This document shows, piece after piece, positions 1 to 11,094 of a stretch of DNA of 64,000 nucleotides. The stretch is from Terana coerulea. Lineage: Eukaryota > Basidiomycota > Agaricomycetes > Polyporales > Phanerochaetaceae. The notes under the pieces were generated by a model, which had not been told where the DNA came from, made no database searches, and saw only the letters and a program-made list of their open reading frames with translations. The first letter of the stretch is position 1, and each line of letters starts with the position of its first letter. The position numbers were made by a program, and so were the translations under genes. The stretch is from the NCBI GenBank assembly GCA_024811115.1, contig JAKOGH010000686.1:62001-126000 (forward strand), in the 5' to 3' direction.

Positions 1-2552
1 ATGAAGGACCTCCTCGGACGCGCTGCCCGGCGCTTGCTCCGCGGAGTGGCACGCCGACAGGAATGCGAACTCGGCATTTGGCAAGTGCGACTTGACGACG
101 TCCAGCAGGGTGAGATGTTTTCCGCTGCACAGCTCGAAGCCGGATTGGAAGGGCTCGCCTGCTTTCAGACGTCCGTGACAAGTGAAGTGCGCCCATGAAT
201 GAGCTTGCAGTCGGGCGGTGACTTCTTCTGGAACCAGCTGCTCGTCTTCACGGACCTCTATACGGATGTTCTGTCCGAACCCTGATAGCGTGTCGACTTC
301 GTCTTTCACCCGAGGAAGTGGACTGCTTGCCGGCGATTGGGCGACTACCAAAAGGGAAGCCGGGGATCGCATTGGATCAGGTCGAACGCTCGAGCGAGCC
401 TGGATGAGTGCTGCAAGCGTCGGAGTGTATGAGGAAGTGTACAGGTCGGGGAGGTAAACCATATCGTCCTTTTGAGGCGACGGGTTTCTGGTGTCGGCCC
501 TGCAGCATGGATAGGAAGCGCGCAAACGACAGAGGTAGGGCACCACCAGATACGCGACCCTCGCGTAACGCTAAGGGCTTCGGACTCCAGTACGTCAAGC
601 ACTGGCCCAACCAACAGGTCCCAGAGCATCTCCAGGCCATTCTTCAGCACGTCATAGTATTCTTGAGGCCGACTCTTCAGCTTTTCGCGAGCTGTGAGTA
701 GATTTGCCGACAGATCCAGGGCTTCCTGATAGAAGGCACCACTGAGAGGAACTGGTACGGGATCACGATCTGGAAGAATAATCAGTGCGTCGGAGCGGTA
801 CCGGTTGTGGTTGACGATGATAACCGGGCCTTCTGCAGCAGCGGAACGCAGCTCGGCAAATGTAGGTGGGAGGAGGAACTTGCCAAATCCGGGGCATTCG
901 CGGATTTCCGCTAACAGCTGCTGCATATCGGCCTCAAGCCGCCGCTTGTCTCGCAGCATTTCGCCGTAAATGTCTTCTTTCACAGACCTGGCAGGATCGG
1001 TCAAGGTGCGCCGTGCAGACGAGGTGTTGAGGTGTTCGAGAGCACGGCAGAGAGAGTCAAACCGGTCACGGAGCTCGGGCCTGCTGATCTCTTCGAGTTG
1101 ATCTCGAGGCGACCTGAGACGGCGGGCCTGGGACCACAGCAGAGCACGGCCACGCTCAAGAAATCCGACTGCGTCAGCCGGTCGATTCTTCCCTATTGCA
1201 TAGGATGCACCATCGAGGGGATACGATGTGTTACCGTAGATGCTTTGGTGCTGCAACTCAAAGGTGGGTGAAATGATGAGAGTGCGTTCGAGCAAGCCTA
1301 CAACAGCGTGATAAGCCTCCATCGTCGACCAATTTCCTTGGTTATTGCGTGAAATATCGGCCCAGCTGAGGGCTGATGCCAGCTGCTGAGATATGGAACC
1401 TGTGTTGTCACAAGCAGTGGCAGAGAGCCGTAGCAACACAATGCACTCTTCTAGGTCTTCCGTTATGTGTGCCTGGGTATATCGACTCCAAAGCGAGGCG
1501 CCCAGGTTGTGGAGCAACAAAGCGTGGTCGAGGTGCCCTGTTAGAGTCAGCTCGAGAGCTGCACGCTCGTGCTGGATGGCTTCATCGAGGTCCTCAATGT
1601 TTCGCGTTTGCTCGTATCGACTGTGAAGCGAGGCGCCCAGGTTGTGGAGCGACAAAAGCGTGGTCGGGATGCCCTGGTGGAGTCAGCTCGAGAGCTGCAC
1701 GCTGGTGCTGGATGGCTTCATCGAGGTCCTCAATGTTTCGCGTTTGCTCGTATCGACTCCAAAGCGAGGAGCCCAGGCTGCGGAGCGACGAAGCGTGGTC
1801 GGGATGCCCTGGTGGAGTCAGCTCGAGAGCTGCACGCTGGTGCTGGATGGCTTCGTCGAGGTCCTCCATGTTTCGCGTTTGCTCGTATCGACTGTGAAGC
1901 GAGGCGCCCAGTTTGCGGAGCAAAAAGCGCGGTTGGGATGCCCTGGTGGAGTCAACTCGAGAGCTGCACGCTCGTGCTGGATGGCTTCATCGAGGTCCTC
2001 AATGTTTCGCGTTTGCTTGTATCGACTGTGAAGCGAGGCGCCCAGGTTGTGGAGCGACAAAGCGTGGTCGGGGTGCCCTGGTGGACGCAGCTCGAGAGCC
2101 GCACGCTCGTGCTGGATGGCTTCGTCGAGGTCCTCAATGTTTCGCATTTGCTCGTATCGACTCCAAAGCGAGGAGCCCAGGCTGCGGAGCGACGAAGCGT
2201 GGTCGGGATGCTCTGGCGGACGCAGCTCAAGAGCTGCGCGGTCGTGCAAAATCGACTCGTTGAGATGCTCCATGCTGCCGCTTTTCTTGAAACAGGAGTA
2301 ATATGCTAGTGACAGCTGATAGAGGATAAGGTCTCGATGAGGGTGTGCGGGCGCAGGGGTGATGCTGAGGAGCTCGACATAGTACTGGATGCATTGGTCG
2401 AGGTCCTGCGTGGTGTCGTCCCCTATAAAGCCGTCATGAAGCCCATCTGCGAGTTCCCAAAGACGTAGAGGATATGCATCGTCGCTTGGGGCGCATAACG
2501 CTAGTGCGCGAAGCCGCGTTTCGACAATGTCCACGTCCTCTTCGGATGCCAT
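1..2552 (-). CDS. TPR-CHAT protein, copy 1 (3' end cut by window edge; three 1-nt frame shifts)
   Basis: The gene encodes a protein with an N-terminal tetratricopeptide array and a C-terminal CHAT (caspase HetF associated with TPRs) domain. The start at 2552 (MASEED) matches the start of copy 3. Six tandem 45-residue TPR units (core RYEQTRNIEDLDEAI) lie between about 1500 and 2300. A linker with FLERGRALLWSQARRLR follows, then the CHAT region with IVNHNRYRSDALI and PTSVVCALPIHAAGP. The CHAT His motif (HFTCHG) lies near 190 and the Cys motif (LSACHS) near 60, so the presumed catalytic dyad is kept. The frame breaks by one base near 1655, 1920 and 472, each in or beside an A run. The last part of the gene lies beyond base 1. 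The substrate is unknown. The breaks may be assembly errors or true decay. The family call is firm. Confidence 0.85.
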
Positions 2553-4146
2553 CGGAGCCCACCTAAGATACTGTCGTTTGTGTAAGGCAGCACACGAAGC
2601 CTTCCTTGGTTGATCGAGTAGCCCTTCTGCCCACAGGGACTCTTGTCGTTTTCAGTAACTCGCGACCTAAATGTACGTAGAGCATGACGATAGATCAGCA
2701 CGGGGCCGTCGTCTATTCCTGCGTGATAAACCGTACGGTATTTGAAGCAACGGAAATCCAACAGACCTAGAAATTCGGACTGAGAGAATAGTAGTGGCCA
2801 ATGAGGAAATAAACATACCAACAGCCGCCACCAGTATCATAAGATGTAAAGCGCACCGAGGAAGCAACAAGATGCTCAAGGTCAGCCTGTAGGATGCAAT
2901 ATGGACAGCAATGCTGGCAAGATGGCAAGTCGAGTACCAGCGCAGCCGAACCGCACAGGCTGTACGATTCGCAGGCTGTCTCGTTGAACCTTGAGCTTGT
3001 TTCGTGCAACGTGGCGTATGCGTGCATCCCTTCCGACATCCCTAGCGCGCACCACAAGACGGCCCGAACATAGACCTGCGAAACCCGCAAGATCGCGGGA
3101 CCCAGGACTATCACGATATGCGATACGTGAGCGGCGAGTACGCAGGAAAAGAATCGGCCACCGTATGTCAGCGTATATGCTGTGTCATGCTATCTGTCGC
3201 AGGCAATGCATTTCGGTGGACTGGACATGATACATGACCGGTGACCACCCGAATGATTCTGGCTTTCAATGTTCGGGTGGCGAGACGACAATGGGGGCTC
3301 AGCCTGCATGCGCGTACAACGACCCGACAGAGAAGCGATACTCTTCCGATATCATTACATGTGGTCCATCTGCCCTCCTCTCACAAACCTACCGCTACGA
3401 TCAAGGGTTAGCCGAGCGGGCAACTGCATTGCTCAAGCATGCTAACCTTGTTCGCAGTTCATGTCGCCCAGGAAGTACGAGAATATCGGAGTGGATATTC
3501 AAGTATGGCGTACATTGTAATTTTTGGACCCGTTAGGTATCTGACTTGGTAGAGATGCGCATTGCAGTGTACTCGAGGATAGCCTAGGCCTCTCGCGAAG
3601 ATGAAAACTCGGGCTCATTGCTTTCGTTATACGACGCCTTGCTGCATGAATGGATAGCACGTAATAGAGCCTGTAAGAGAAACTATAAGCACAACGTTCC
3701 GATGAGACTATTGTGGACGCACCGGTTTGCTTCTGCCGCTCTGTTCCACCGAGACTCTTGGTCTATACTCTCAATTCCCGGAGTCGAATTTTGTCTTAGC
3801 ATGCAAACACAGGGCGGCACGGCGAACTCAACGAGGAGACGGCTTTTTGCGAAGAGTACGTCGAATGTTCACAAAACACCGCCACCACTTTCGAGATATC
3901 CTTCACGCCACACCACAGCTCGACAGGATGCTCGAGAATGCCTCTGGAAGTGTTGAGCAGGCGGTGGGTGCTGAGATGAAACGATGGCGGGAAGGGCACG
4001 GATGTGTGGACATGACTTCCTTGCGACGTTTTGCCGCCACGAATTCTGAAGAGAACATGATTCTACAGGAGCCACCTTCGTCTCATTGCGGTTCCTAGGC
4101 TACTCGGTTGACGGTACATTTCGTCACGTCGAGTTCGAGAGTTCGT
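1..4146 (-). repeat. Inverted segmental duplication, arm A
   Basis: This block matches 44222-48387 on the opposite strand. It holds copy 1 of the TPR-CHAT gene and about 1.6 kb upstream of its start. Similarity continues through non-coding sequence: the same GGTGGGCTCCGATGGCAT stretch spans the start codon, and related text recurs at 2990-3540 and 3730-4140. It fades near 4146. The arms clearly differ by substitutions and indels, so the duplication is not recent. Confidence 0.8.
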
Positions 4147-4445
4147 ACTGAGAAAATCTCGGAATTTCACATTCGGCCTTGCTCGCGCCTATACTCGGAG
4201 CTCTTTATGCGCATCTGCTATTGATAGTTCTTAGTGCTTAGCGGTGGGACTTGCCCGTCTGGCTTGAGCCTCGCTTAAGACGCTATGGGGATACATTAGC
4301 GTTGCTGGTCTACCAGTAAATCGCGGGACTCACGTGTCTCAAGGAAAATATAAAGAGTGCAGCCGTTGTCCAAAGAACGGGACGGAGGGTGACATAGATC
4401 AGAATTAGAGGCAACGGTAGGACGTTAGGCGTCGTCTTGATGTGT
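2553..4445. other. Upstream region of TPR-CHAT copy 1, no gene seen
   Basis: Up to about 4146 this is the duplicated non-coding flank of arm A. ORFs on both strands are short, and their similarity to arm B is at DNA level in several frames, which suggests non-coding sequence. The stretch 4147-4445 has no recognisable feature. The promoter of TPR-CHAT copy 1 should lie just above 2552. Confidence 0.5.
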
Positions 4446-5568
4446 GTTCGATCAGCGCAATGGGCAGACGACTGGGATATGCCACACCGTTCCGTCGCCT
4501 CGAGACGTCGTCGTCGGTGCTTTGCAGGGTGTCGAGGACCTGCGACAGGCGCGCAACACCCATGAGCAGGACGAGGGTACGGCTGCGCGCGTAGCCGGGG
4601 AGCTGGACTTCTTTGCCTGCGCGGCCGACGCCGGTGCAGACGACGAAGGACTCGGCGGCGCCGCGCTACGTGACGGGGATGCCAGCGAAGGTGGGGCCGG
4701 CAAGAACAGAGGAGACACCGGGGACAACGATGGGCTCGAAGCCATGGGCGCGCATGCAGAGCACTTCTTCACCGTAGCGGCCGTACACCGAGGGATCGCC
4801 TTGCTTGAGCTGCAGCTGGGTAGCCGAGACTGCTACTGACTTCGAGCAGGGACTTACTCGGACTACGGTCTTGCCCTGCCTAGCACCTTCGACGGAGGCT
4901 TCCATCAACTCGTTCTGTGCACCGTCGGCATTTCCAGGGAACTTACGGGCGATCCGCACCTCGACGTGCGAAGGAATGAGGGCCAACACCGCGTCTGGCA
5001 CGAGTTTATCTGAGAGCACGAGGTCGGCTTGCTTCGTGAGGGCATTGTGGGCCGCGACCGTGAGCAACGAAGGGTGTCCGGGACCTGAGCCGACCAGAAG
5101 AATTCGTCCGGGGGCCTTGTCGGCGGCACTGTGAGCTGATGCAACGAACTGACTTCGCTATCGCCGGGATGGTGGTGTTAAGTTGAGGACGGCTGTGATT
5201 CGTCTGACGTGGGCAGCCCAGACTGTCCGTCCAGAATGCCCTCCATCTCTGTCTTCTTCATTTTGGCTAGCCGGGAAATGGGCCAGTACTCGCTCACTTG
5301 GGCGACCCACTTCATGGGCCTGCGCGCGCTTTCAGCCTCTGCCTCGGCCTGCTTTGCTGACCGCTGGGGGACAGGACGGTTTGGGGTCGGTGTTCTTTCG
5401 TCCTCGTTGATCTCTGCTTCGGCGTCGGCTGGTATCGAAGTCGAAGAGGCTTTGGCGAGGGCACGTAGCTGACCTATTCATGTGACCGCAGCTCCAACGT
5501 ACTTAGGAAGCGTGGTGATAATCTCCCGACGCATACGCCCCGCGAGTCGGCATCCTTGGCCATTGAGC
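4446..5568 (-). pseudogene. Truncated duplicate of the siroheme synthase gene
   Basis: The segment is a direct-repeat copy of 14668-15791 inside the siroheme synthase gene. It has neither the 5' end (most of the MET8-like domain) nor the 3' end. An ORF at 4666-5067 (-) keeps much of the methyltransferase core, with LKQGDPSVYGRYGEEV and VLAGPTFAGIPVT, then meets a stop where the parent has IPVTQRGAAE. The 48-nt intron is still present, so the copy arose from DNA and not from mRNA. No promoter or start is kept. Confidence 0.85.
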
Positions 5569-5769
5569 AAGAAGGTGGTTCCTGTCGGGTCTTCATTATG
5601 GGCATTGGCAAGCCCTGTGTTTACTATACGGTCAGACACTGCTACCTAACTCCGATCGAATATAAGACGTACCTTTAACGCGCAGATTGACATACCACGA
5701 GCCTAAAGACCGAGGATTGGTATAAGAAAATAGCTTTCGTCCTTGAGCACGACGAGAGCGAGGCATCTA

Positions 5770-6515
5770 ACAGAGTGTAAGAGAATCAGAGCCTCTGGCG
5801 ACTTGCAGATGCGAGTGCACCGCACCTTCTAAACCCAATGCCCATGTAAAACTTCTTGTACCGGACCCTCCATTTACAGGTGCAGTCGGAGGAGACTGGA
5901 AAACCGAAGAGTGTCTCGGTTGGAGTCGCGCACGATCGAGACTGTAACGGTGCTTGGCGTACTCGGCTTCGCCTGCGACTGCTGGGTTGTGCAGATCTAC
6001 CTGACTCGACGGCGATTATGTGTGGAGATGTCAAGGCAGCGGGGCAGGCGGGCAGTGAAAAGTGCCGGTACTTCGCAATCTGGCTGTTTTGCTGCTTGTC
6101 ATCCGGAATGAGGACCGGCTGGTTCGCCCAAGACGAGCCGTACAAACGTCGACATTGTTGTTCGTGAGTGCCAATCGGTCGACTGCGCGGAAGCCGAATT
6201 GGTTGAGTAGGAAGAAGGCCAAGGTCGCGGTGAGACGGTCGCGTGAGCAGAAAGGCCCCGCCAGAGCCCCACAAGAGCCTGTTTGCAGGCCACACGCGCA
6301 GGAGCACAGTCGGCCGCTGGAGGGATATGACGCGGCGCAGAACAGCCTGAGGGGAGACGGGAATGCGGAAGATGGAAGAGAGCACGCGGTCGAAGCGTGG
6401 ATGTCGTCGCGCAAGCGCGCCATAGCATCAATCCCGCCGCTGACTAAGCAGCCTCCCGCCTCACCTTCAGCCTCGACCCACGGCGCGTCGATTCGATCCA
6501 CCTCAGTTCACGAGG
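5770..6515 (-). repeat. Dispersed repeat R1, copy near 6 kb
   Basis: Read on the minus strand, this stretch matches 29270-30215 on the plus strand over its whole length. Shared blocks include ATCGAATCGACGCGCCGTGG, CTGCTTAGTCAGC, CTCCTGCGCGTGTGGC and GCTGCCTTGACATC. No frame stays open with matching protein in both copies, so I read it as a non-coding or decayed mobile element. I saw no terminal repeats or target-site duplications. Confidence 0.75.
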
Positions 6516-6818
6516 TGGCCGTGCGGAGGTCCGCTTCACACAGTCGGCACGAAGGGTGATGTTTTCTTAACTTCAGGTAAGGGCTACGTTTTTACTCAAT
6601 CTTTTGGTGCTCTCGCGTTGTACTGAACGCTTCAACATGCAGCCGCGTCGTAAACGAGATCCTGAAGGTTTCAGGGACTTCGCTCGCACTCAAATACACG
6701 TGTTAACACTCTGGAAAGTACGTCTGGCAACAAAATGCGTTGCTTTATACTCATGGCCCAAACAATCTAGCGTGCTGTCACCGGTAGAGGCACTCCGAGC
6801 AATGCGTAGAAGAAAAGT

Positions 6819-6881
6819 AGCTGCACGCTGGTGCCGGATTGCTTCGTCGAGGTCCTCCACGTTTCCTGTTTGGTTGTATCG
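6819..6881 (-). pseudogene. 63-nt TPR-CHAT relic
   Basis: On the minus strand this encodes 21 residues, starting RYNQTGNVEDLDEAIR, that match one TPR unit of the TPR-CHAT genes. Nothing on either side continues the match. It is an isolated fragment left by deletion or ectopic recombination. Confidence 0.7.
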
Positions 6882-6889
6882 AGGGATCC

Positions 6890-7160
6890 GACGCGTCGCG
6901 TGGAGCCGTCCGACATCGACTGCGACAGGTTTCGGCGCATTCCACCGCTTAGCCACGAGTGCTACGTCATCGGTCGCGCGCAGGGTGCTGGAGTGTGCAG
7001 AGTGCCAGAAAAGACGCAAGCGGCAAGGTGGCTGGTGGTATTCGTCAAGTCTCGTCGCGGAAACAGGCGACGCGGCGCACTGCGCGTCATTCCCGCTGCT
7101 GACTAAGCAACCTCATAAACTGGCAATCCCGCCCTCACGCTCCTCTCTCCTACGGCCAAA
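6890..7160. repeat. Partial copy of repeat family R1
   Basis: The stretch shares GACATCGACTGCGACAGG-like, CCACGAGTGCT and GGGTGCTGGAGTGTGC blocks with the reverse complement of 43760-44060. It shares the GCTGACTAAGCA block with the R1 copies at 6448 and 29515. It appears to be a shorter or more diverged member of the same family. Confidence 0.5.
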
Positions 7161-8818
7161 AGGGACCACAAATACTTCCTCGATTCTATCTACTCGAACC
7201 GGCGCGCTGCACCTCGCTGCACCCATAATCCAACACTTATGCGTTTAATTTGGTCTCCGAAGTCCGAGACGCTCCTCTCATGAGTCTTTGCACGACTCGG
7301 ACCGCTAACGAAGCATACTGATACGAGTCACGACCCGCGGCGCGGACATGCACCGCACCTCATACAAAAGGTCACCTGGCCCTCTGCTTCGAAGCGTCAC
7401 TGTGAGAAATGGTGCTTTGGCAATGACGCTGTGATCTGAAGTGAATGGTATGATCTCAATGTTCCTTCTGAAGCTCAAACGCTGTACTAAACGTTTTGCA
7501 ATACCAGTTGCATCGTCAACAGGATCTAAGACTTCCAGACCTATTTCTTATACTCAGAAACGACGCACTGCTGTTCAAGATGGTACGCCGAACAACTTCG
7601 TTTGCAGCTATGTACTTACGGCTTAGACTATCTAGAATCGGTATTGTTAGTGAAGCAGCGACCAAACCGGGAAGAAGGGCAGGAGCATCGCGCCAGATTG
7701 AATGATTTGGTCAAGCCTCATTCAAGTTATTTAAGCCAGTGTCATTCCACGTGAGTCGCACACGGGTCGCTATCTCTGTCTTTTTGCTTATTTTTACCAA
7801 GCTAAGCAGAACCGCGGCGGCGTAGAAGGGGGTTATTAGTATGGGTTTTGACCCAGTCTCCACATCTTCCGTTCGCGTGCTATTCATCATTCTCACCAAT
7901 GTCTGTACGTGCTTCTTTTCGTTGAGAAATACTTGCTATTGACTTTAGTTAACGTTCGCGACCTTCAGACAGTTGTGCTCCTGTTCTTATTGAAAATCCT
8001 GCCTTCCGTGTCGAGAGAAACTCGACGTCCAGCATTCATCAATGCCAATACCAGCAGAACAATTTACGAAATGGAATCAGTGCCTCCATAGAACCTAAAG
8101 ACGAGCTGGCGCGGCTTGGAAGAGCAAACAAGAGGTTGTGCGTGGATTACGGCTTAAGTACAAGGTTATTTTCAGCGCTGGTAGCCAAAAGTCTGTACCT
8201 AGTCAACTCGTCAATACTGAGCTGACGCAAAGCAGCTTCCCCGTAACATCATGTAACGTCCCGGCAAGTCCATAAAATGCTATGTCGCAAAGTTCAGGCA
8301 CCGTCAATATTGTGCAGCTCGCAGAACTACTAAGAACTGAGGCGAAGTTCTTGCTCTCAGCAAGACAGGCTTAAAAAGAATGCAGTCGGCGAGAAGGCAT
8401 AAAACCGGTCGGATTACTGTATAGCGTCCACTGCCAACCGTCCAGGTTCATCATCATCGCCGGCGTTTTCCGAAGGGTTTGTGGCGCTCTGAGTCTGATG
8501 CGCCCTGGTTTCCTTCCCACCGCTCCCATGGTCAATATTTTGCTTTCACTCACACGGCGCACACTACGCCTCTGCGATACCTCTTCCGGGAAAGCGATAT
8601 CCTTGAACCAGCGTGCGCTATATCATACGCTTTGACCCCTGCGCACAGTAGTCTCTCCTTCTCTCCTGTTCTGCTGCGCTCTGCGGCGAGGCCCTAATAA
8701 AGTTTCGTCAGATAGGGCCCTCTAGCGCTCTGATGGCGCAGCGAAGATCATGCGTTTCCACACGTGTGACAGCCGTGCGCGGGAGTCCATCTTGCTCGCA
8801 ACTTGACCTCGAACCACG

Positions 8819-10863
8819 ATGCACCTCCCATGGCTCCTGGCGTTGGCATCCCTGACAGTAGCTTGGGCAGCTCCTGCCGAGCAAACTGTGTTGCAAGAGG
8901 TAGCAGTCGGCAACCTTTGAAGCTCTTTGTAACGTACTCATGAAGACTTCTTTAGGGCGCGGTCCGACACGCGTTTGAAAAGTTGAACCAGTGGTCAGAA
9001 GGCGGACAGGACTTCATACAGCAAGACGACCTGGTTTGTGAGTGGCTGGAACTCTGTCGAATCGTCCGACTGCCCTTACTAATTCCACGTCCGCAGATGA
9101 GCTAACGACCAGTCCGTCGTACCTCGAGTACCAGCTTCGTACCACTGATCCCGAATTATGTGACCCATCGGTCAAGCAACATTCTGGATACCTCGACATC
9201 ACAGATGGCAAACACTTGTTCTTCTGGTAGGTTTAGTGATGCCTATGTGCGGGTCTCTACTTCTATACATTGCTCATATACGCGTTCAGGTTCTTCGAAG
9301 CCAGACGTTCGCCGTCTACCGCTCCCTTGACTCTATGGTTGAATGGTGGCCCAGGCTGCAGCTCTTTAACCGGTCTTCTCTTCGAACTGGGACCGTGCAG
9401 CATCGCCAACTCTTCCTCCGGGTTTACCACTGTTCCGAACAAGTTCAGCTGGAACCAACGCTCCAACATTATCTTCCTCGACCAGCCAGTGAACGTCGGC
9501 TACTCCTACTCCGACGACGGTTCCACCGTCAGCACCTCCCCAGTAACTGCCGAGGACGTTTACGCCTTCCTGCAGCTGTTCCTGAAGCGCTATCCGCAGT
9601 ATGCGGATAAGCCGTTCCACGTCGCTGCGGAGAGCTACGGCGGGACGTATGCACCGCACATTGCCTCGGCAATCTTCAAGCACAACCAGGAGCTTGCTGC
9701 CGCTTCCCCACGACCCACGCCGGACAAGCGGCACGTCAACCTGGCCAGCGTCATCCTCGCGAACGGACTCACAGACCCGTACATCCAGATGCCTTCGGTC
9801 GTGACCTACGTGTGCGACGGGCCGTATGCGCTGTACAAGGACCCCAACGGCCCCGAATGCAGATCCCTGAAGAGCAAGGTTTCTACGTGCGAGAGACTCA
9901 TTGGCTTGTGCTACGCCTTTGATTCGCGGTTCACGTGCGCGCCTGCTTCTGCTTATTGCTTCGACCAGCTGTTCGGGCCTATATCGGGTACGTCGCACCT
10001 ATAGTCAGAAACGAACTTGGAAGCACTGACATGATTGCATAGAATCGGGCGTAAATATGTATGACGTGCGCAAGAGGTGGTAAGTTCTCAGCTTAGCTTC
10101 ACTGCATGCTCATGCCGGTGCTCACATTATTGCCTAATTCACAGCGACCACGAGAAGAACGGCGAGCTATGCTACATCGAGCTCGAGTGGATGCAGTCGT
10201 ACATGGACCGGCCGGAGGTCAAGCGGGCGTTGGGCGTGAGCCCTTCGTTGGACTTCGCGAACTGCAACGACGACGTCCACGCCGGCTTTATGCAGCAAGG
10301 CGATCCCATGCGGAACAGCGCGAAGCTGCTGCCTGAGCTCATTGCGAGCGGCGTGCGGTTACTCGTGTACGCGGGCAACGCAGACATAGGCTGCAATTAT
10401 CTTGTGAGTGCTTCTCCCTGTGCGGGGGGATGGATATATGACAGCTTATTGCGTAGTAACAGGGCAATGAAGCGTGGATCAGCCTCTTGGACAATGTGTA
10501 CCATGCAGAGTTCCAGCGCTCTCAGGGTCTGCCGTGGACAACACTTAGCGGCGGCCACCAGGCGGGTAGAGTAAGGAGTGCAGGTGGGGACGGATACACT
10601 GCGGGTAACGTTACATTTGTAGAGATTTTCGAAGCCGGGTGCGCTCTCTCTCTTACTGGTCTCTGTTTGCGCATTGACGCTTCTGTCGCAGCCATATGGC
10701 GCCGTACGACCAACCAGAAGCTGCTCTGGTAAGTCGAGGCACATGTACACAGGGGATGACGCTGAAGCGATGCGCGACCTAGGATCTCTTTACGCGATGG
10801 ATCATGGACGTTCCGCTTGCTCTCAAGGGGTCCGAAGAAAGTTATGGAGAGCTTATTCTATGA
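8819..10863 (+). CDS. Secreted serine carboxypeptidase (peptidase family S10)
   Basis: This serine carboxypeptidase removes C-terminal amino acids from peptides, typically in the vacuole or outside the cell at acidic pH. Nine exons join without a break into 526 residues. Introns are 8900-8955, 9038-9096, 9227-9289, 9988-10042, 10080-10144, 10404-10462, 10639-10691 and 10729-10782. The N-terminus (MHLPWLLALASLTVAWAAPA) is a clear signal peptide. The oxyanion motif LWLNGGPGCSS is followed by the nucleophile motif AAESYGG, the Asp motif YAGNADIGCNY, and the His motif GHMAPYDQPEAAL near the C-terminus, so the Ser-Asp-His triad is complete. Length is normal for S10. The downstream gene is convergent, 231 bp away. 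The vacuolar or secreted destination cannot be settled from sequence. Confidence 0.93.
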
Positions 10864-11094
10864 CCGAGCGGAGTCTTCAATTTCTTCGGGCTGCTAAACG
10901 CAAGCTTCAACATATGCTTCAACATATACATCAAATTCGGCGGACGTGAAAGGTGAATCATTGCTGGGATATTTACAACAAATTACACTACCGTCAAAAA
11001 TGGCTCCAAACATTGTATTTCTTTGGAAAGTGGTTACTTGCGAGTCATAACCGATATGATTTGTACATCCAAGTCTGATACTACATGACCACAA

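Larger units (their letters stand above)
5569..8818. other. Repeat-derived region without intact genes
   Basis: It contains a dispersed repeat copy (5770-6515), a TPR relic (6819-6881), and a second repeat piece (about 6890-7160). From 7160 to 8818 the sequence is AT-richer. The only oddity there is a TGTAACGTCCC stretch near 8252. The 3' end of the interval should hold the promoter of the carboxypeptidase gene. Confidence 0.5.

Noticed and set aside
1560..2180. Regular 135-bp direct repeats that could suggest a minisatellite or CRISPR-like array
   Set aside because: They encode TPR helices in one frame, have no spacer pattern, and the host is a eukaryote.
1569..2309. A 246-residue plus-strand ORF over TPR-CHAT copy 1, with internal repeats
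   Set aside because: It is the antisense of the 135-bp TPR units. Its repetition comes from the TPR code, and the other strand has the recognisable protein.
5786..6501. ORFs of up to 199 residues on both strands in repeat R1
   Set aside because: The matching copy at 29270-30215 does not keep any of these frames open.
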